In this document: piece by piece, positions 1-9,597 of the stretch
Layout: the number at the start of each line of letters is the position of its first letter
How positions within the stretch are numbered: position 1 is the stretch's first letter
From: Gracilaria vermiculophylla
Lineage: Eukaryota; Rhodophyta; Florideophyceae; Gracilariales; Gracilariaceae
DNA: 29,141 bases
Reading direction: 5' to 3'
Assembly (NCBI GenBank): GCA_019155205.2
Contig: JAHNZQ020003147.1
Coordinates: 107,967-137,107, forward strand
Translations under genes and position numbers: made by a program
The notes under the pieces: generated by a model
Databases searched by the model: none
The model's input: only the letters and a program-made list of their open reading frames with translations
What the model was told of the DNA's origin: nothing

Positions 1-546
1 ACTGTCAGCCCTCCTGTCGAGGTAGTAAAGCACAACGTCCGTTAGGAGTTTTTAGTGACTCCAAAGGCGCGTATTCCTAAAGGTGGTCTCCGGTATCCGC
101 TGTCGCGAGCCGGGGGAATTCTGAAAGAGATCCGCAAACACCAAGCGGAGGGAAAGGTTCACTGGGCGGACAATGCTCCTACAGTCGCTGCTATGCTGCG
201 ACCGGGGGATCGGCGGCTTAGAAACCTGCGTAATCGACGAGAGACTCCAACCGTAAAATGTAGAAGAAAACTCAAGGGTGCTTTTCTTTACTTCCCCAGA
301 GGTGGAGCTCACCCAACAGGTTAAATACCAAGCCGGGAGCCCACCTCGGCAGGTCTCACTACTGTGTTAATTACCTGCCTAAATTAACTAAAATAAATAA
401 TAATTCTACCGTTCCTCAAGGATACTGTAGCGCGCGCGGGCGAGGTTATGCACCATGTGGCCCAGCTAATAAAATACGAGCCCTTCTTAGGAATATTATA
501 CCTTAAGGCCAAACCACCCTATTTCCGTAGGAGCCACTGTACTACA
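1..546 (-). repeat. LTR copy 1 of the Ty3/gypsy family (edge-truncated)
   Basis: This is the first of five copies of a ~553-base LTR in the window. Read on the plus strand the full repeat runs from TGTGGTACTGTCAG to CCACTGTACTACA, so in element orientation it starts TG and ends CA. This copy lacks its first six plus-strand bases because the window starts inside it. Its right edge abuts Harbinger transposase sequence at 547 in mid-gene, so it was inserted there. The flank at 547-551 is ATATC; the matching flank lies outside the window. A TATTTAA-like box is kept on the minus strand near 325. Whether it is a solo LTR or the end of a full element to the left cannot be seen. Confidence 0.88.
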
Positions 547-1415
547 ATATCTCCTGGCCATACGGAATAGGATGTTCAACAGTGTATCATATTTTCTGGG
601 AAACACTCTGTGTCGTAAATATTATACTCCCACGAATTTATTTTTCACAAATGGAAAAAGAATGCCAAGAACAGTCAAATCTATTCAGAAATCTGAGGCG
701 CAGCCCTTTTGACTGCGTTTGTGCGGCTTTAGACGGGCTTGCGATTGAAATTCGGCGTTCAACCCTACGAGACGCGCCTGACACTATCAAGTATTACAAC
801 CGCAAGAAAGTTTTCGCGCTATGTGTACAGGCACCTGTGCGAGCTGAGCATAAGTTTTCGTTTGTCTCCGCTCATCATTCTTGTAACACACATGATTCAA
901 CCGCCTTTGGTAACACAAAGTTGTTTTCTTTATTGCATGCGGAAGAACTCCCAAGTTGGGCTTGCGTCATAGCCGATGATGCATATTCTAACAAATCAAG
1001 ATTTCTTACACCTTATCTGGGTCGCAATTTATCACAGATACAAGATGCGTTTAATGCGTATCATTCGCTCACACGTTCTTGCGTTGAGCAAGCTTTAGGA
1101 ATGCTAATCTGTCTTTTCGGTATCTTTTGGTCTGCAGTTCGGTACTCTTTGCGCCAGACAACTTTGATTATAATGGTCGCCTGCAAGCTGCACAATTTAC
1201 TCTTTGACAACACGAACGACAATTTATATGAGTTCATTCCTCATTATGAGGATAATCATGTTACTGGCAGTCCAATCGTTTATTTTTAGGAGGTACTACA
1301 TACTGAGAGGGATAAAATGCGCGCCAGGAATCGTTTAAGGGAGAGCTTTATTTTGAGAGATGAACTAGCCGATCGTCTACAGGCACTTGGTTTTCTGCGA
1401 AGAAGAGCATTGTGA
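547..1415 (+). pseudogene. PIF/Harbinger (DDE_Tnp_4-type) transposase, 5' truncated
   Basis: The protein aligns along its length with the second copy at 9338-8193. Visible family blocks are ALDGLAIEIR near 732 (first catalytic D), IADDAY near 975 (second D) and CVEQALG near 1086 (third acidic residue, E). The triad therefore looks complete. The N-terminal third is missing: the frame runs straight into LTR copy 1 at 547, starting at the residues matching HLPYGLAVS of the other copy. A TAG at 1287-1289 interrupts the frame where the other copy has CAG (Gln). After it the same frame continues for 41 codons of conserved tail (ERD, RDEL) to TGA at 1413-1415, so the ancestral stop is probably 1415. 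Family assignment is firm; the element is dead. Confidence 0.82.
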
Positions 1416-1489
1416 ATATTGTTTGCCGTGCATGCATCTTGAGTAAAGTGTGTGAGCCAGTTCATATAGTGTTTTAGCGTTCATCAGAT

Positions 1490-1973
1490 CACCAGCACTC
1501 GGACTGCCATTTGAAGTACACCATTCTGACGAATAGATTTCCGGATTTCACAATTTCCAAGCACCACATGAGTGTAGGAGAGATAAACTCGTGCAGTGTT
1601 ATCTGGGTTGGGTCCAGATGCAGCCGCTTGGAATGCGCCACGAGCATCGCTGAGCATTTCGCTTTTAGCAAACTATATTCCAGCTTCATTCGCAGCTGAA
1701 GCGTTACGGAGATTACGCTTTAATAACGTCATCAGTAGACCACCAATATGGTTTATGAGGAAGCGAGGTTTTCTCTGGAAGCGGGTCATTCAGGAAACGG
1801 TGCATTAATCCAGCGAAAGCCAACGCGAGATAGTTGCAATGGTGTTGATTTTTTTCCAGCAATTCTTGGGCCTTCTTATACATCCCTGAAGTACAACGCT
1901 TTTAGCGGTATCAGCACGTCGTGCGCTCATCTTCCGCGCTGGCGATGCGCACCACGTCGTCGCGAAGTATGAG
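1490..1973 (-). pseudogene. TPR-repeat gene fossil, 3' block
   Basis: Reading the minus strand gives tetratricopeptide-like helices in two frames: a stretch with YKKAQELLEK then NYLALAFAGLMHRFLND (about 1730-1890), and a stretch with ARGAFQAAA then TARVYLSYTHVVLGNC (about 1510-1690). The A/L/Y/G spacing is typical of TPR helix pairs. Frameshifts and a TAG separate the pieces, so this is not a working gene. It appears to continue the TPR remnant at 2668-4330, with unrelated sequence between. The role of the original protein is not visible; TPRs are protein-binding scaffolds. Confidence 0.5.
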
Positions 1974-2667
1974 TGTTACACCTGTAATCTGTTTCCGTTG
2001 GAAGGGCCCCAATTTGGTTGACAAGTGTATTGCACAGCATTGCTGGCTTGTGCTACACGTGTGTAGTGTTTTGCACCCCCGTAGGGACATTATTAGGTAG
2101 TATTTGTTAATTAATACTGTGCTGTCAGGGCGCGGACCACCATTACTTAGGTGTGTGGGCTCCGGCTGCCCGGGTCAAAGTAAACGCCACAAGCGAGTGT
2201 CTGGCTCTACCTCAGGTTTCCTGGTGAGTGTTCACCTCCGTCTGGAGGGACTCCATCCTTTGAAGGCCTAGTTACCCACCTCGTGGAGCTTCAGCACATT
2301 CTTACCACTATTGTGTTTGTTTCTGTGCACGCTTTTACAGCGGTCGTTATTCCTTGCCCCATATACAGATGTTGCTTCGCTAGCAACTTCCGGTGATTAC
2401 CGTTGCTGTTTTCGCCACCGTCCTCCTCGTGTGTACACCCTGCCGCTTTTGCGCGTCGCCCACCACTCGTCTGTTGCTGCATTTTCCGCTTTCCCACTCC
2501 GTGGTCCGTCTTTGTCTCTACACCTGTACGCCAGTCGTGACGGTGAGTCCCGGTCTAACATTCAGCTCCGTGTACTCACCACAGGTGGTTCTGTCGCCGC
2601 GCTACCCTACTGAGGAGGACGTCGAACACCCTCGTGTGTCTGTCTCATCTTGGGGTATTGCACCACA
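1974..2667. mobile_element. Candidate solo LTR or other insertion inside the TPR fossil
   Basis: About 0.7 kb of CT-rich plus-strand sequence separates two blocks of TPR-like coding sequence. It can be bounded as TGTTACACC at the left and GCACCACA at the right, giving a TG...CA repeat with an imperfect inverted end. The 5-base flanks do not match (ATGAG and ATCCC), so a target duplication is not supported and the edges are approximate. No protein family is recognisable in any frame here; the open frames at 2311-2728 are low-complexity Ser/Pro/Arg/Cys-rich and look non-coding. Confidence 0.33.
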
Positions 2668-4330
2668 ATCCCCTCGTCTTTGTTACCTTGTTCGAGATAT
2701 AGCGTGCTCCAATAGGCCGCCGCGATAGGCCTACTGTGCAGATATTTCATCGCTTCTGTAAATTAAGCTTCTGCTTTCTAATAACCTTTTGGTTTGGACA
2801 TCGATATCACTACGCCACGAATAATGACCTGCTAATAATCTGCTTCGTCTTCTCCAAAGCTCCTATAAATCTCCTCAGAGCTTTTACAGTGCCCGGCTAA
2901 TACCTGAAGCTTGCCTCGATTGTATGCAATTGAGCTGTTCTCCGTCCGAATGCTGTGGTCGATATTCTCCGCAACTTCTATTGCTTCGTCGACACAATCC
3001 AGACGAGCTAGCAAGGGCGAAGCGTTGTTCCATATCTCATGATCGACGTTTTTTCTCCTCGATAATCTATAGCCTTCCGATAAAAGTCAATAGCTTCTTG
3101 ACGGTGATACTCCTCCACCAATCCAGCGAGAAAAAGTAATGCTGTAACATCGATGTCACCGCCGTCAGCGGCTATTCCTTTTGGGAAGCATGGGGACTGC
3201 TCTCTGGTATATTTTTCCCGCGTGAGCCTTCTCTCTTTGCAGTCTGATCAATATTCTTCTTCCCAGCATAACCCCGAGCGCGTGCTTCGACATGGCATAT
3301 CGTTCGTCAGTCGTTAGGACACGTTCCAAACAGTCTTGAGCTACAGGTTCATTCTCTTTTGATTAATCAAATTCTGAAGCAAGCTTTAGCATATCAAGTT
3401 GCAACAGATCCCCAGGACTTACGCGCCCTTCAAGCGTCTTAGCCTTTTCGAAAGTATTCATTGCTTCCGTGGCACAATGCAAGTGATTTAATGCTCGACC
3501 ATGCTAAAAAGCGCTTCAGATTTGATGGCGACCTTGCAACCACCGAACAAATGCCCTATGTTGTCACCAGGTATAGTATCGCTAATCTGCGTGGCTCCTC
3601 TGGCGTAAAACTCAGACTTGTCGAAAGCCCACCGGAGAAGTAGAACTGTGGGGCAATGCACAAAAAGCGATGGTCACGGCTGCTCACAATCTCAAATGCT
3701 TCTGAAAGAGTTTAGGCAATAACATCAGGTGACGATTCTGCTCGATTTGCTATCTCAACCAGAACGAGAACCTACAGAGATTCGAGACTTTCTTCTTCTG
3801 AACTGTCTCGTACAGTAGAAATAGCGCTCTTGGCTACTGTTTGAGCTTCTGCCAAGGAATTTTCGTGATATACAATCATCGTGTTATACAACGTATGCAG
3901 GGCCAGTCCAGACACAAGGCGGACAAATTTTTCTTTGTAACGCCGAGTTGTGTAGAGCTACAGGATGCTCGTCCCTTAACGGCTTATTAAGTATCAGTGC
4001 GAGGAGGCCGATGGCACCAAGTACTAACCCAGTCGCCATGGCATGATCAAACGACGTTGTGGTACTGATTTTTCCTCCGTGTAGTTCGGCCAACGCTCTA
4101 GCGGTCCAAACGGCGGGATACTCCATGTCAGAATTCTCAGCACGAGCAAGTACATCGACAGCACTTCTCAGGAGGTCTCGTCCTTTCTCAGGGGAAAAGT
4201 TCTTTTCCGTTTCCATGAAATACGCCCCACCCATCGCAGCGAGTATGTCTAGTCCGGTGATCGTGTCGTCGCTGGGAACCATGTTGTCAACGTCATCGGT
4301 CGCCGCATGTTCCAACACAGGTATTCCGGA
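2668..4330 (-). pseudogene. TPR-repeat protein fossil with a possible membrane segment
   Basis: The longest open piece runs 4318 to 3884. It begins near LEHAATDDVDNMVPSD, has TPR-like helices (AVWTARALAELHGG) and then a hydrophobic run, ATGLVLGAIGLLALIL, that could be a transmembrane helix. The reading then shifts frame and continues as SLAEAQTVAKSAISTV near 3840, followed by a TAG. Further TPR-like pieces are ALLFLAGLVEEYHRQEAIDF near 3120 and AIEVAENIDHSI near 2950. Alanine-rich helix pairs across about 1.6 kb support one decayed gene. Both stops and frameshifts are present, and introns could explain some of the breaks. No precise family is assigned. Confidence 0.55.
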
Positions 4331-4636
4331 ATCCCAATCATGGGCATGTCATTAGTCCAAAGCGACGCCATGCTATGTAGATTGAGATGCGCTCTCAAAC
4401 TTGAGCACTCAGAGTACACCGTATGGGTTGTTTGGGAGAGAATCGGGAGTTATAGCGACATACGCATCCGTGCCACCGCATCACTCGTATATGGGCGTTG
4501 AAATCGCTGACGTTCTACAGCTTTAAGCAGCAGCCGCAGATGGCGCAATCACTTCTTCCAGCAGCGTACTGTGACCGACAGATGACTGCCTAGCGGTATT
4601 CATGTAATTGGCGTTATGACTCGCGCGAAAGGTCAA
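4331..4636. other. No gene recognised
   Basis: This is the short region upstream of the minus-strand TPR fossil. I see no long frame, repeat or promoter motif that I can defend. Confidence 0.4.
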
Positions 4637-4720
4637 CGGAGGAGCGCTGTCGCACCGAGGAGTTCCTAGGTGGAACTCCTCGACTCCAGGATCTGGAGTG
4701 CCTTCTACAGCGCTCCTCCG
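4637..4720. other. Three-stem (T or cloverleaf) palindromic structure
   Basis: An 84-base block is built from three perfect stems. The outer stem is 14 bp: CGGAGGAGCGCTGT at 4637-4650 pairs with 4707-4720. Inside are an 11-bp hairpin, CGAGGAGTTCC at 4656-4666 pairing with 4672-4682 around a 5-base loop, and directly after it a 7-bp hairpin, ACTCCAG at 4683-4689 pairing with 4693-4699 around GAT. There are no mismatches. The arrangement is that of a three-way junction, which DNA could extrude or RNA could fold. The pairing is seen directly; its role is unknown. Confidence 0.85.
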
Positions 4721-4739
4721 GAACTATTGAGCACTACGG

Positions 4740-5440
4740 AGACATAATGTGCATGCGCCTGCCGCCCACATACGACAAGTCGCACGGGGCGGCACACGCC
4801 CCGCATGATCGGAAATCGGCTTTCTCGCAAGAATTTGAAACGCATGGTGCGAAGCAACTCCCTTCAGCATTATCATGTTTACCATACGCCAACATCTATC
4901 CCGGGGATGATCCACAGTCCCCATTACTTATACCTCCGGTGCGAACGCCATGACTTGAGCTGCACATCATGATCAGCAAGCAGGGTGTTCAGTCCCCATT
5001 CGTTCTTGAACAAAAGAACAGGCCGCCTCCACTGATTATTCCCGCGGAACACTCTAAACATCATATTACAGCTTTCCACAGCTTCCCAAGCGTCTCCGGT
5101 ACCCACGTGATTTGTGCACAACTCACCTTGCTACGACATATGGCATCGGTTCTGAACGACTTGAATCGTTGTATTCATCTTTAAGTCGTCGCTGCACTAC
5201 CTCAAACTGCAACAGCTCCACAGCCCCCAATATGGGATCTTCATTTCCTTCGTCCTCCCTAGCCCGCAGCAGTTGCACCGCCCCTTTTTCCAACACCTGA
5301 TTTGGTTCTTTGCGAAAGTTCTTGTATGCCAATGGATTCGGGTTTTGTATATATGCAAATAACACAGGACTACAGCTTGGAATGCTCTGAAAGCTTAGGT
5401 TGCCGCCCGTATGAACCGTCTCCCGTATGGCAAAAGGTTT
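4740..5440 (-). pseudogene. Unrecognised coding fossil
   Basis: Two minus-strand stretches read like real protein. One is about 5380-5123, containing NPLAYKNFRKEPNQVLEKG and then LRAREDEGNEDPILGAVELL. The other is 5121-4924, containing DAWEAVESCNMMFRVF and NEWGLNTLLADHDV. They lie in different frames and are broken by stops. The helical, charged character resembles the TPR fossil to the left, so they could be an upstream part of the same gene, separated by the three-stem structure. I cannot name a family. Confidence 0.33.
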
Positions 5441-5529
5441 CGCCGACAAGGTAATGATGACGGAAACTGAGGGAATTTTCTTGGTAGTTGCAAAGAGGCC
5501 TGGCAAACGTTCTCCCCGGTTGTTTCGCA

Positions 5530-6897
5530 ATGAGCGCTGCTCCGTCGCTATCCGCAACGGCAACACCGACTGCATCATCCCCACCCCATCCTGACGAATT
5601 TTCTGCACGCAGTCATGTTGTTTCCGCAACAGCTGAACACGAATCTGCTAATGAAAATGACGTTCCGAACAGTCATCCACCAGTCAACGTAAAAGAAGTA
5701 TGTCATTTTCTTTCTGAAGCCCGCTTTGACAATACTAGATGCAAAATTTCTATGAAAGCTTTGAAAATCGATAGAGCTCATAACACAAGGCTCAAAAGCA
5801 AGCAACAGGTGATGGGTGCGAAAATGGTTTGGCGACAAATTACCTTAAAGCAACTTCAAACATTCGTATCAGGGGCATCGCCAAACATTACGGTTCTATC
5901 GTCTCTGCGCCATCTGCTCACAACGACAGTTTGAATTAAACATGCTGCGAACAACTAGGGGTTCATTGAGTGGGTTCGTGGAAATATTTTAGTGGTACAG
6001 AATGGTAGAATAGTGGCCAATGCCCCAAGTCATAGTGAAATTGAACCTCCGATTACTGTGTCAGCGGATGACAGGAGCCAAGATTTTGAGGCAAATGAGT
6101 TCTGTAGACTTCTACATGTTATAGCCGATACACGAAGGACTTCTGCGAGACAACCTTTGATGGAATGTAAGAACCGTGAACAATTGGATATGGAAAACGT
6201 GGATCGATGGAGCGAGCACATTACTCTTCTGTACAATGATTCTGGGTTCCGACCCAGGGCGGTTGACGTTCTGGCTGGAAGTGTATCTGCTAGTGATATG
6301 TGTATGACAGACCCCGCACAGAGGTCACATTTGAGAGATGGAGGAGTCCTTAGCAGAACGTGGACGGCGTTTAAGAGTGCGTACGGTACATGCCTTGCGC
6401 AGTATCAGAACACACGTCAGGACGATCCTGAATCATTTGCATCCTTTGCAGAAGGAAAGTCGTACATTATGTACGCATTCTGCTTCCTAAATCGTTATCC
6501 CATTTTAGAGCCGTTGGCGACCCGAGTGCTTCCGGAGGATGCCCAAAGAGAGGAAGGTGGGGATGGTGGTGTGCCGGGATATGGATTCGGGGGAAGGGTT
6601 TATAAGTCGTCGCCGAAGAAGAGAAAGACGAATGCACAGGAAATCAATGTGGTCGGGATCGAAAGCTTGATTGCAGCACTAAGTCCTAAGAACAACAATG
6701 TAGTAAAAGAGCTCCAGGTTGCCGAAAGAGATAAGTTGCGATTCGAGGCTCAAGATGCACTGGCTAGTGCTACATTTTCTACTTGAGACGCCATTTCGAA
6801 GACAAAGCAGATGATAGCGCAAGCTTCGCATGACAATGAGAAGCACGTTCTGCAACGTATATTGAAGAAACTAATGCAGAACCCTAGTTCAGAGTAG
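5530..6897 (+). pseudogene. Unknown gene, possible Harbinger accessory protein, with three in-frame stops
   Basis: One reading frame runs from ATG at 5530 (Ser/Thr/Pro/Ala-rich start) to TAG at 6895-6897, interrupted only by TGA 5932, TAG 5956 and TGA 6784. Meaningful sequence continues across each stop, such as EWVRGNILVVQNGRIVA after the second and RILKKLMQNP after the third. The middle (about 6090-6540) has W-rich globular sequence: DRWSEHITLLYNDSGF, DPAQRSHLRDGG and FAEGKSYIMYAFCFLN. A basic patch, SPKKRKTN, near 6610 could be a nuclear localisation signal. Length is about 455 codons. In Harbinger elements the partner gene encodes a Myb/SANT-like DNA-binding protein, and this ORF's convergence with a Harbinger transposase suggests that role. 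I see no clear Myb tryptophan triplet, so this is inference. Confidence 0.5.
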
Positions 6898-7181
6898 TTG
6901 CAAATTAAGTTGAAGTCTTGACAACTTCTCACCATCCCGTTCTTGTATATGTTTCCACTCTGATCTGCCAATAGCAACGGACGAAGACCGAGTCATCAGA
7001 AGTGCCCACACAAGTCCAACGATTGCCGAACTACTCTGCGTCTTTGCACTGAATGACATACATCTCGATGGACAAACCCACAACCATGAAATCAGAGTCA
7101 GAATCAGGACAGTAAATCGCAGTTCTGTTAGGTTTGGGTGGCCGATATGACGGACATGTTTCACGTGGGGATGAACATCAG

Positions 7182-7770
7182 GTGAGCGTTCCAATCGCAG
7201 AAGAGGCGCACCAAGGTATTGTTTCTTTGCTGAGAACAGATCGTATCACCCTTCTCGACGCCAATTTTAGTCCTTCTCAGTTGCGCCAGATTGTGTTCTA
7301 ATGTGGAAAAGCAGAGGTTCCCGTATGGTACAAACCAATAAGTTTTCATAAATGCACACGAATCATTCAAGCAAACGAGCTTCATGCCGTAAAGTACATC
7401 TCTCCAAATGAAACCGAATTTCGCATGATGGCTTGAAGTTTGAGATGTAACGGCCGTCTTGATGAATGCGACGTATCACTGTTGCGAGCATGCAGGAAAG
7501 GAGCTTCTGTCTTGTTTACTCAGGGACAGAACGGTGTACGGAGCTTCTCATTTGCCGACGGTGTACTAGTAGACGGTGATTTTTAAGGCACATGCAATCA
7601 AAGGTGCATTGATAAACATTTTGGGGCCGTGGATTGTTTTGCTGGTGTTTGGGTTGCAGCATTGGCGGCGGAAGACCCTGAATATGATGCGATCCGAAAA
7701 GGCAAAGAAGCAGCTGCCATGGGCTGCATGAGAGAACGAAAAGTTCCACAGACTTCGCCAAAGTTCTTGA
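7182..7770 (+). pseudogene. PfkB-family kinase fragment (pseudouridine-kinase-like)
   Basis: A single plus-strand frame carries the C-terminal half of a ribokinase/PfkB fold: ITLLDANFSPSQLRQIV, then PVWYKPISFHK, then VKYISPNETEFRMMA, then VLFTQGQNGVRSF, and finally GAVDCFAGVWVAALA with AIRKGKEAAA. The LDAN, PVW.P.S, SPNE.E and GA.DCF blocks are those of PsuK-type kinases, which phosphorylate pseudouridine. In the phosphate-binding GAGD motif the second G is V, though the catalytic D remains. Stops TAA 7299, TGA 7434 and TAA 7584 break the frame without any frameshift. The N-terminal half is not convincingly present. It sits between a Harbinger transposase and its possible partner gene, so it may be a captured host-gene piece. 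Confidence 0.62.
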
Positions 7771-8192
7771 CTGCACTATCATCACCATCAAGAGCGAAAG
7801 GGAGGGATAAGGCATATTGTTGCGGGCCACTCGTTTTCTTGTCTGTGTATGTGTGTGTGAGGCGCCTATGGTCGAATATCGGGCCAACCTGTATCCAATT
7901 GTGGAAGAACACTGCACTCGAAAGCGTGCTGCTTTGCGCCACGACCAGCGGAAACAGTCAGTTCTTCCAAATCAAGTTGTATCTGATGCTTGAAACTGTT
8001 TGCATCAAGTAAAGCTGCGTGGGCTTGATTTCCTGACGGCTGATCCATTCACAGCTCGAAGGGTAAGAGAACATATGTGCTTATTCGACCCCTAACCCCA
8101 TGTAGGACTATGCCAGCAGCTCCAGATATGGTGGTGTCGGGATCGCCACGTCAATGATGACGGTGATGGCGCCCACGAATGTAGCCGTACTG
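7771..8192. other. No gene recognised
   Basis: The kinase frame stays open to TAA near 8010, but the sequence no longer resembles a kinase and includes a GT-rich run near 7845. Nothing else is supported between the kinase fossil and the end of the Harbinger transposase. Confidence 0.4.
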
Positions 8193-9338
8193 TTAAAGGC
8201 TTTGCCCTAAATCATCTCTCATTTTTGTGTTTTCTCTCTGCCACTGTCTCGATCTCTGTGTGTCTCTTTCCGGGTGAAGATTATTCTGAAGATGCACAAC
8301 AGGGGAACTTTGGACACGATTACGATCATGGGGAGATATCATTTTGAAGATATTCGAATCTGCATTATCGATAATAAAGTTGTGTAGCTTTGCGGTAACC
8401 AGAATTATCAGTGTACACTTCGCCACAGGAATGCGCAGCGCGGACCAGAAAATACCAAAACTGCAAACGAACATACCAAAGGCTTGTTTTGCCATTATCC
8501 TTATTGAGGAATGATAATAATTGAAAGAATCCTGTGCCGACGTGAGTCCTTTTCCAGAGTACGGCGTCATTTCTCTTCCTTCGTTTGCATAGGCGTCATC
8601 TGCAAGGACTGTTGCCCAGCGAGGCAAAAGGTCACTTTTCAGCAGAGTGAAAAGCTTTGTAGCCTGGAATGCGGTTTAGTCGTGAATTCCGCCCGCGTGA
8701 CGAGCAGATATAAAGCCAAACTTGTAGTTTGCTTCGACAGCGGCTTGTACGATAACGGGGAAAAATCCTTTTCGGTTATAATACTTCATTGGGTCGGGAA
8801 CATCTGACGAAGGAGGCTGTCGTATCTCAACAGCGAGTCCGTCTAGAGCAGGGATAATACCATAAAATGGTGTTTTGCGCATGCGTTTGTAACGTTCCGT
8901 GCTGGAAAAGCAGCGTAGAGCCGTAGATGGAAAACATATGGGAGGTAAAACGTTGTTTAGCACAATGAGTGTTTGCTCGAAAACGCGATAGATGTTACTG
9001 ACTGCTAATCCATATGGCAAGTGTAGATCCAAGTAACTGGCGCCACCGAGGAGTTGAAGCGTAATGAACATCACCACCGTAGGTGACACTGCTAGTGATA
9101 CGAACGAATGCATCCTCTGCTTTTTTCGAAGTGTGATACGCAATATGGACTGTAATAGCTCAGACTGTTTATTACTTACGCGGTACATGTGCTTGAATAG
9201 ATCTTCAGATAAGAGGGTGATGTGCTGGGGGCTGTCAAAAGAAGGACGAGGATGTAATGTTCGTGGAACGTAGACTGTTTGCGTTAGAGAAGACGCCGCA
9301 AGAGTAGCGTACAGGACGTGAACTGCAATACGTTGGAG
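8193..9338 (-). pseudogene. PIF/Harbinger transposase, near full length, one stop and a lost catalytic Glu
   Basis: One minus-strand frame is open from 9338 (TAG just upstream at 9341-9339) to the stop at 8193, broken only by TAA at 8678-8676. The N-terminal helical part includes SPTVVMFITLQLLGGASYLD; the DDE domain has ALDGLAVEIR and LADDAYANEGR. At the third acidic position this copy reads IMAKQAFG where the copy at 547-1415 has VEQALG, so Glu has become Lys and the enzyme should be inactive. At the TAA the other copy has TCA (Ser). The first clear ATG is at 9188, but coherent sequence extends upstream (DSPQHITLLSEDLFKHM), so the true start may lie nearer 9338. Confidence 0.82.
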
Positions 9339-9586
9339 CTATTTCTGTCGCTCTCTTCTTGCGGGGAGTTTTGCTGAACAGGACCTTCGAAGAAGTTCGA
9401 GACAGACGTGCAGGTGATGTTTGCGCATGATTATGCCGAATGTGAACCCCACCTCTCGTTTTGCATGGGGAGGGAAGCTGCGGCCCTGGATTCCAGAACT
9501 GTGAAAACAGTTTTACGGGTGGAAACAAGCAATGTGCGGCGCCAAAAAATTTCCGTCATCATTTCTGGCAACTCGTATAACGGGCA

Positions 9587-9597
9587 TTAACCCTTTT
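9587..9597 (+). repeat. Candidate piggyBac left terminus (TTAA then CCC)
   Basis: TTAA at 9587-9590 is followed at once by CCCTTTTGGG. piggyBac elements insert at TTAA and usually begin with CCC. The site lies 433 bases before the piggyBac ATG and 24 bases after the candidate Harbinger end. No matching right terminus was found, as expected if that end has been rearranged away. Confidence 0.35.

Larger units (their letters stand above)
5453..9563. mobile_element. Candidate PIF/Harbinger element with two converging genes
   Basis: AATGATGACGGAAA occurs at 5453-5466, and its exact reverse complement at 9550-9563. Just inside, GAATTTTCTTGG on the left resembles GAAATTTTTTGG read inward from the right. 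Between them are an unknown ORF (plus strand), a PfkB fragment (plus) and a Harbinger transposase (minus), ending 77-215 bases from the repeats. Harbinger elements typically carry a transposase and a second, DNA-binding gene. A TWA target duplication is not seen: TAA lies on the left but TTT on the right. The boundary is therefore inferred. Confidence 0.4.

Noticed and set aside
52..324. Open frames of 60-99 codons on both strands of the LTRs
   Set aside because: They recur in several LTR copies simply because the LTRs are homologous, mostly lack ATG starts, and are broken in other copies. No domain is visible.
2311..2728. Overlapping plus-strand open frames of 100-111 codons
   Set aside because: Low-complexity CT-rich sequence with no conserved pattern, inside a probable insertion.
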